Shown here: in pieces, positions 35,801 to 44,800 of the stretch
Numbering within the stretch: position 1 is the stretch's first letter
Layout: each line of letters starts with the position of its first letter
Source: Amblyornis subalaris
Taxonomy: Eukaryota; Chordata; Aves; Passeriformes; Ptilonorhynchidae
Direction: 5' to 3'
NCBI GenBank assembly: GCA_018881555.1
Contig: JACAXG010000014.1
Coordinates: 8,869,972 to 8,933,971, forward strand
DNA: 64,000 nt
Translations under genes and position numbers: made by a program
Notes under the pieces: model-generated
The model's database searches: none
The model's input: only the letters and a program-made list of their open reading frames with translations
What the model was told of the DNA's origin: nothing

Positions 35801-38800
35801 CCAGAAAGCAAATGAGAGCCATAAAGTAGGGCCCAGTACATTACTGTCAATTAAAAGTCTGCACAGTTCCCATGTACAGAATTCAGTTCAGATCCTAACA
35901 GGACTCACCTCTACACCAGGAATCATCTTCCTTTTCAACAAGAGGGTAAGTTTCCCCAGGATTTTCCCTGTGAACTCCCAGGCCCGACCCTGTCACATAC
36001 CATTCAAAACCTTCCACCTGCTGTCTCTGACAATTGCACCAAAGGCTGCATAATGTCCAGTGACCTCCAGAAATCACCATCATGCAACATGAAATGTTCC
36101 TCTTGTGTAGGGTCTCAAAGCCACAGCTGCCAACTCCTAGGTCCTTCAAGGATGGAGAAGTGCAGTGAAAGGCAGCACAACCTGTCTGCAAGTCTGTAAC
36201 TACCCCATGAGCTCGCTAACTGTGTTGAACTGGTCATTCTACACATTAACTATTCCCAAATATAGTATTATTTTTTATTATTACTTTATTTCTGAGCCTA
36301 GAAATACTCATCACACGTTACTACCGTAATAGGGCCATTTCCCATGTCTGTGGATCTGCCGGTAAGTCAAGTTACAAGACCATCCTGATTTTGAGCTTCC
36401 TAATTATCTGCAATACTGACATCAAGTCCCCTTGAAGCCTCTCTCCTGTAAGTTACATGTACAGTCATCACAAACACAGTGCCTGCACCACGTGTTGACC
36501 AACCAGGAGCTCACCTGGCCCCTACAGACACCATGGCCAGACACAGTCCCCACCTCAAATCTACAAACCCCTTGACATGGGACAGCTGAGTCTAACCCAG
36601 CTCCAACATGTCAGACTCCACCTGCACACCCGCAGGGGTTTTACACACCTCTGTGTTAAGTCAGAACTGCCCCAAGGAAACCCAGAGGTTACCCTAAACT
36701 GATGCAGATGTTGACATCCTCAAAGTCCCCCGACACTTCCAGGATGCCTAGGCACGGAATAATCTTAGAGTTTTCCCAAGTCTAACCTTTTGGCCACAGC
36801 TGAAACAAAATATTTTTACACTAAGAGAAAAATCCACCTCACAGGAATCCCTTCAGGACCGAAAGGCGCATTTACCAGCTCTGAGTCTAAGGGAGGTTTG
36901 CCATAAGGGACTCGGCTCTGCAGCCAGAACCATGAAAATCCACCCTTCTCAGAGCCACAAAGGCCAGTAAGAAAACCCAAACAAACACAGTGCAATAGCA
37001 AGACTTCATGTATTGAGGCCCTATATGGACTTCCAGTATGGCACAGCCCCAGCTGGGCCCACAGGCAAGTCTCTGTGTGAATGGCACTAACATACTGGTT
37101 GAGCTAGGCAGGGCTGAATGAACTGGGACAGCTGGTTAGCTGTATGCAAACACAAGTATGGAATTTGCATATCCATCACAGCTTCTGGAAAAAGCTTCAG
37201 TTTGAGAAGCTGCTGAGCCCTGGGGCCAACCAGGAAACAGCCATCGGCACTGCAGCAGCCTTCTCCCTCCCCTGATGGCATTGGGCCACCAAGCCAAGGT
37301 TGTCACCCACTGCTGACACTGCTCTGGCTGTCAACAACAGCAGCACAGCACAATGCAGTGTACAGGGGACAACCTATTTGCTCACAGATTGTGAGACACA
37401 AAAGGACCATAAGTAGCTCAGAGTAATGCTGAGGGGAAGAGCTGCAGCCCAGGGGTGGGCAGACTACTACGCTAGCACCAGCTTCCCTGCTATGAAAATC
37501 CATGCAGAGCCAGAGCTCCCAAAACACAGACTCCTCTGACAGACTCTTAGTGTCCTCAGAACCAGCCTGTAAGTGGCAAGAGCTACCAGCCATCAGAAAA
37601 CAAGGAAAAGTCCACAAACTCTGTTACCCAGACCCAGAATTCCCAGCCTATCATGGAGACAGTGATCAGAGGGGCCACATAGCAAATAAACTCCTCTCTA
37701 AACCCCACGGGCAGGTCAAAAATCAGCAGAGGAAAGACCTTCCAACACAGCAGCCAGTGCCAGCTCTCCCAGAAACAGAGCTCTGCTCCAAGTCATGCAA
37801 GGGAGCTTTTCCCACTTCAGCTTCTGCCTTCAGCCAGGACCAGAAGGACAGACTCCCACTGCAGTGATTCAGTCACTGGTCACACTGTATCCTCTTTTCC
37901 TCCAGCTCTAACATGACAGCAAATTTTAGCCAACGAGACACAAGGACAGATACCCAGTGAGGGGATAACCACCACAAAGGATTTAGTGGAGCAGGGTACC
38001 CAAATGCTGCTTCTGCTGCCTTCCATAGCTAGCTGTGACTGGAAAAACAACGCCTCTGGCATGTCGCCTTTAATAAATAACTGATACAACAACCACAACA
38101 GTGGCAACCCTCCACTGAGATACAGAATTACACAGCACAGGAAGGTCAGCATCAGGCATCTCTGCCTGCCAAAGCCTCCAGAGAGTTCCAGCCCATTCCT
38201 GAATGGGTTTAATATTAGTGCTACAGTAGTAACAACACAGCAATGGAAACAAGTGAAACCAAGAGCTTTAGGGCTCAGGGAAACACTAATGCTTCAGCTC
38301 TACAAGCTAATGCAGTCCTTCGACACAGTGATATTCACCACCCAAAAGCTCACACTCTCTCCTAAGGCCACCATGGCATTACACAGATAAGCACAGGGAC
38401 AAAGCAGACAAAGTCACAGAGATTAGACTAATTCCCCTATTTGTACCTTATTGAAACGCCTTCCAAAAAGCCTTCACAAAAGGATTTGGTCCAAAAATTT
38501 CCAATGGCAGCCACCAGCAGGATTAAGTTTTACTTAACTTGCCAGCTGCTGCCTAACAAGCCAGCACCAGCAGGACAAACAGTAACACAGCCACGTGGTG
38601 CCACAACCCCCTTCTGGAAAACAACCATCCATCCAGCACAGGTCAGAAGGGCAGGCTCTGAATAACAAACAAGGGATGGAGAGAGGAGGAAATCAATAGG
38701 AAACACCAAAACCACACAGCCCTGACTGCTGCCTCATCAGATGTGCAGCACGATGCAAAGCTGGTGCAACATGAAGGCAATTTCCTGAGGACTCAGCCTC

Positions 38801-41800
38801 TGCTGTGCTCTGCAAGCCCACCTCCTCTTCACGGGTTTTTCCACAGATCAAATATCTTAAACCACAACATTGTTCTATCTATTTGGATGCAGTCAAGGGT
38901 GGAGGAGTAGCAATTCATTACAACAGATACCCTCAGCTCAGAACAGTTCAGCAACTGCCATGCAGACATGCAAGAGGCTTCCCACCACTTTAAGCACCTT
39001 GAGCTCCAAAAGGACTTCAGGAATTTCAACTATGCTTCCTACACCTCTACATATACAGCTTTCAAGTCTAGATGAAGGGCCTGATGCCCACCCTGAGAGA
39101 AGATCGAAGCCAAACCCATCCGTGCAGCAGAAAAGCAGTGCGGGAAACCAGATTTTCTTTGCTTATACTCACAGACCTTTCTTTCTTGAGCATCCCCAAA
39201 TGCATTGTGATGGGTGGCTGCCTCCACCTTCAAGAGTTCAGGCCTGCTGGGAGACCAGGTGGGGAAATAGTAAGAGAAGGAGGCCAGGAGCATGAGGGAG
39301 AAGAGAGACTTACTGAAGGCTCAGTGCTTCAAGCACACTGACCTTGGGCTCGTGGACCATCTGCCTCTACCCCTGCAGGCCAGCATCTTCCTTCTCAAGA
39401 GTCCATGACAAAATGCTGCCTCCCCAGCAATGTCCTGCTCTCACCATAGCCACGTAGGAAGGAACATCACTCTTTACACTACCACCCAGAAGATCCAGTA
39501 CCCACCTTGTGGGTGAGCCAATGCCTGGGATTTGGGAATGGTCAAGTTCCAGAGGAAATTCTAGAGTTCACTCTAGACGAAAGTTGTATTTCAGCAAGAA
39601 CCAGAAGACTTAGCAGAGGGCCCACCACTATCATCCCATAACAATGAAAAACGCTCAGGTCATGACCCAGGTTATGGTGGTTTACGAGCCATTATTTATG
39701 GTGTTTTGCCTTGGCCTCCAAGACTGAACCACGCAAACGCCGGAGCACAGCTGTACCACAGTCAGGGCACACCGATTTACTCTGTAGCAATTTCTGAGAC
39801 ATTGAGGTAGGTTTCTGCTCTGCGCTGGAATCTGGAGGACCAGAGTCCTCCAGATGATTTCAAAACACTGAACTACACCAAAACGGCTGCATTCTCATGG
39901 CTGAGCAAAGGTTTCTCGACCTTTCTTTCTTTTACGGAGATGACAAAAGAGGCTTAAAATTAAGAAACATCCCCATTAAACACATAACTGAAAACAATAC
40001 CTCTCCAAGAAAAATGCTGGCTTCAACATAACACCATATTTTGGGAGAAAATACATTCAGTCAAAAAAAAAATTCTGACCAGCTCTGGCTGCAAACAAGT
40101 TCAATAGCTGTTGTAAAGCTTCATTGTTTGCACAGTACAGACAAGACCTTAGGGAAATTGGTCTGCAGCCCGATTTGGCTAAGTTGGTTTTCCAAACACC
40201 ACCCCTGGGCAAAGAAACTAGGCTGTGACTGCCATCCAATGTGGCCTTCAGAGCACAGCTCCAACCACAACTGAGAAAGCCGGACACCTACAGAGTCAGT
40301 AATAGCTGGGCCTGAACAGCAGGACATACACAGAAGGACACAATACAATCCACGGAAGCAGGGAATACTGTCAACTAACCATCTCCATCTTCACCTCAGC
40401 CCTGGCACTGCTGTGGCCCCCACCACCACAGCCACAACACTTGGGAACAGCCTCCAGCAGCAGCAGCTCCAGCCAGGATCAGCTCCAGTGTCCATGGGCC
40501 ACCCCAAGTATGGGCAGCATTACAGGAACTCCTCACCACAAATGCAGACAGTGGTTAGCAGCTCTCTGCCAGATCCTCAGCAGCCCAGGAGACAAGAGGC
40601 AAAGACTGCAGTAACCTACACGCAAAATGTCTGAAACAACTGCTGGTGGACCCTTGCTAACCACAGCAGCTCACCTCATGGGAGCAGGCACAGAAACACA
40701 TCCTCTGGAGCACAACAGATGGGGTGCTGTGTCCTCTCACGTGGAAAGTGCTGCCCTCCACACAGAAAGGACAGGAACTGATCAGAAACCGGAAAAAAGT
40801 GATGGCCACCTTCCAGAAGGGCCAATCCTGTCACTCAGCCACCATAAAGGACATGAGCATGCAAGGGAGTTTTGTAGGCCCTTTCACTCACAGACCTCTT
40901 GCCAGCCTCTCCCAGCATGAAATTCACGCTGACATGGAAGCAGCTTCCACCAGGGGCACGGGACAGGCAAAGGTCTTCTGTGGACAGCAAAAATTTCCAA
41001 TTAAAAATAAATTTTAAAAAGTTCCCAAAATCAAAATAAAACAACTCCCCGGACTCACACTACAGAGAGCTGGCAGGAAAGGCAGGGGCACCATGCCAGC
41101 GCTCACCACTGCTTAGGGACTGACACTGCTTATTAAGTTTAAGATCCCTGCCCCAGCTCCCAACATTTCCAGCCAGAAGGACAGTCACCGCTGGCATCAA
41201 TTTCAAAAAGACCATGCAATAAAAATAAATCACTCAGCCTTTCAGAGAGCATCAACGCATTTCCCCACTCACATGTGCAGAGATGAGGCCGCCAAGTACC
41301 AATGGCATCTGACCCCTACACTGGGAATTCCAGCAGCTCCTGCTTTCTTCTGCCTCCAGAGCCTTGCCCTAATCACAGCCTCGTACCCGGCTTTGGAGAG
41401 CAGGTGATAATTAAGCAGGTCTGGATAAGATACTGGGCTAGTGATTAGTTGGATACCAACTTGTACTTCACAGCTGAGACCAAGGAATCACTCACCATAG
41501 CTCTGAAACTAAAATTGGAATGGAGACCTGCAAGAGGGGGAAACCAGCAGTGGCACGAGGAGCAGCACTACCCCACCACTGTACCTCGGATTGCTGGTGT
41601 TCTCCCAGCAATGCAGAACCAGTAGGATAGGGAGGGAGCTGAGTGGAGATAAGCAGAATGAACACCAAAGTGATTTCTTCACACAACAAAAAAAAATTTC
41701 AAACTTTCAGGCACTCCACAATTCACAGAAAGACAAGGCAGAACTTCGGGCCAGGTGCTAAGGATCTACCTGAACATATAAGTTGCACTTATTTAACTGA

Positions 41801-44800
41801 AACTGCTTTGAAAAGTTTAGTTTAAACTTTAGTGTGCCCCTGTGGAAACACCTTTTGATCAAAAGAAAATGAGCAGCATCAATTACAAGCAAAAAATGAG
41901 TCAAAAGAAACCACATTTCAATTGATANAAGAATATTCTCAGAGTTCTACCAGTTACCTGGCCAGATGAAAAGACAAATCCGTAGTTCAGCTGGGGCGAA
42001 CATGCACAAAACCTGGCTGGTGAGAAGGTCCATGCTGCCCAGAGACAGGTACATTTCTCATGATGGACTTGGGCAGGACACAACACTTTACACATGACTG
42101 AAGCCCATGGCCCAGCAAACTACAAACCACCACACACTATCAGCATGGTTGTTCCCTTCCCAACTGCACAGGTGCCCAGAAGAATTTACAGTTCTTGCAG
42201 CACCTCTATGGAACTGAGAACTCTGTCATGCTAAGATCCACACAAATGTTTGCCCAAGAAGCTCCCAGTGTCAAGTGGACAAGACAAGGCACAGTTGGAA
42301 ATTCCATCTTACAGATTAGGAACCAAAAAGACAGAAATTAAAAAGTCTGTTCAAAATCCCGTGAAAAATCTGGGGGTGGTTTGCTGGAGAACATGGATCT
42401 CACAAGTGGTCACAGTACAGCACTGATCTAAAGTGCTCTCCTGCTGACCAGCTCTTACCTGTGAAACAGTCAATGAAAAGATTCAACTTGTAAGAAAAAA
42501 CCTTCTCTAATGAACGCAACGTTAGCAGGCCAAAGGTAGTTCCACACTTCATGGTGAGACACATCCACACAAAGCATCTCAGATCCAAAAAGAGTGTACT
42601 CCAGGCACTGCCACACTTATATCTGTCAGGTGATCTCCTTCATGTGTCTCCAGTTCTGGGATTAGCAACACACAAATCCAACAAGGGCACAAATATCTGC
42701 ACCCTGTTATGTGCAGCTGTAGCCCACTGCATGCTGGATAGACCAGGAATGAAACCCTGCAGCCTTCCCGCTGCTCACAGCTCCCCTCCCCAGGACCACA
42801 TGCATGAAGTCTTCTCATTTCTCCTCCTTCCCACCCAGGGGTGACACCATTNGGGGTCTTCTTAATTTGGAGCTGAGCACTAACCCCTGCCATAGCTCAA
42901 CAACTCTACAGCTGCCCAGGGGAGCCTCAGTTCACATTTCCAAGGAGATGTAAACACTGAAGCTGCCCTGATTCTCAGAGCAAACAAATATTAACAAGAT
43001 AAACAAAAGAATGAAAAATCCCACACACCAAGATTGCGGCTGTAATACCGCCTTGGGGATGAGGTGAACTGAAGAGAATATCAGGCTGGAAATCCACAGC
43101 CCGGAAAAAGAAGGAAGAGGGAGAAACAGATTCAGACTGGGCAACATAGGGGAGAGGAAACATTGGACCACGTCTTGCTCCAGCTGGCCCTGGAAAGTGA
43201 GATGCCTCCATTCCTAATAAGAGAGGAAAACTTTGTTTTATGCCACAGGGATCCTGCAGAAGGTCCAAAGCAGAGTCATGGGACCTGCAGGCCTCCTCCT
43301 TATTCATCAGCTGCCCTAAGGCCATCCACTTCATCTCTCATTAAGGGGCTTTACCCTGGGTCCTACTCCTGGACATTGCCCAGCTGACGGACACCAGCCC
43401 AGCACAAGCCAGGCAGAGGGCAAACTAAGGGAATCCCCTGAGGGAAGGGGCTGAGAGGAATACACGTGTGAGAGTGAAACGCTCTTCCCTGTCACACAGC
43501 TTCTGAATGCTGCCATTGTTAACCTCCTCCTGGTTTTCACTAATTGCCCCTGCATTTACAGTCAAGCAGCTGAGGTGCCTCCTGCCCTTCTGTCCCTGTC
43601 TCTCCCTGCAGGCCAATGGCTCGCTTTCGTATGGACATCAATTACCAGGGATCACGAAATTTTTCAGTTGGACTTCATGATCATAAAGGTCTTTTCAAAC
43701 CAAAAAGATTCTATGATTCTATTTTGAGTGCTGCCTGGGGCTTCAGGGCTTCTCAGAGACAAGGCTGCAGCTGCACTGTTCTGGTTGTTCCCACCATGTT
43801 CCAGCCAACAACCAGCACGTTCTTCAGCTCGCTGGAAAGGAGCAGAGACAGCTTTCTTGATGAAGCATCCATGGTGACACCACAAGAGGCTTGCTCTCTC
43901 TGTCACACTCCAGGCCTTGCACGTGCTGCTCCAACTGCACAACTCGTCGCTCAGGACTTCTCCAAAGAACAGCCTGCCCACACACAGCCCCCAAGCCCTC
44001 TCAGCTGCACCTTCACTTCCAGAGAGGTTCATGCTTCCCAAACAAATTAGCTGAACGGATCCCAACAAAAACCTCATCCCATGCATTTCTGACACAACTA
44101 AACTCGTGGTGTCTTCCTGAGTGATTTTCCTCTCTCCCTGCTATTACCCACACCAACTCCCTATNGTGTTTATTGTTGAGTTTCATTAATCTACCATCTA
44201 CCTCCTCTAGTGGAGCCTTAAAAAGATAGAGCAGGATGAAAAGGCACGGCACAAAACTTTGCTGCCACCAGACCCCTCTTTCCAATGCAAGACGCTGCTA
44301 TTTATTACTAAACTTTGTTTATAGTTACACACTCTCCCACCCACATGGCACTGTTTCATTCAAGACAAGTTTGAATTCACTTCAAGAACAACATTTCAAA
44401 GGATCCCAAAGCATTTGTTTACAAACAGCATGCATNGAGAATTCACTTCACCCACCAATGAACATGGCCCCTCTGAGACAAGGAGAGGCAGCTGTTTCAT
44501 AGCACCCAACGCTATTCAACAGCTGAGGGACAGGAAACGATCCACCGACAACTGATATTGCTGAGGAAATTTATGGAAAAAGGGGGCTGGAGACTTCTAT
44601 TTGCCAGGAGAGAATGGGGAAGCTTCCGAGGACTAAAGCTCTCCACTGGGTCAGGAGGAATTTAGGGAGGCAAAGCATCCCAGACTGTGGTCAAAGGAGT
44701 GACTCCAAATTTCAAGCCTCATCTGAAAGCTGGCACCTCCCAAACTAACGGGAACCTGGGCACTGGGATAACTTGGCTGAGGAGGGGAGAGCACCCCCTG

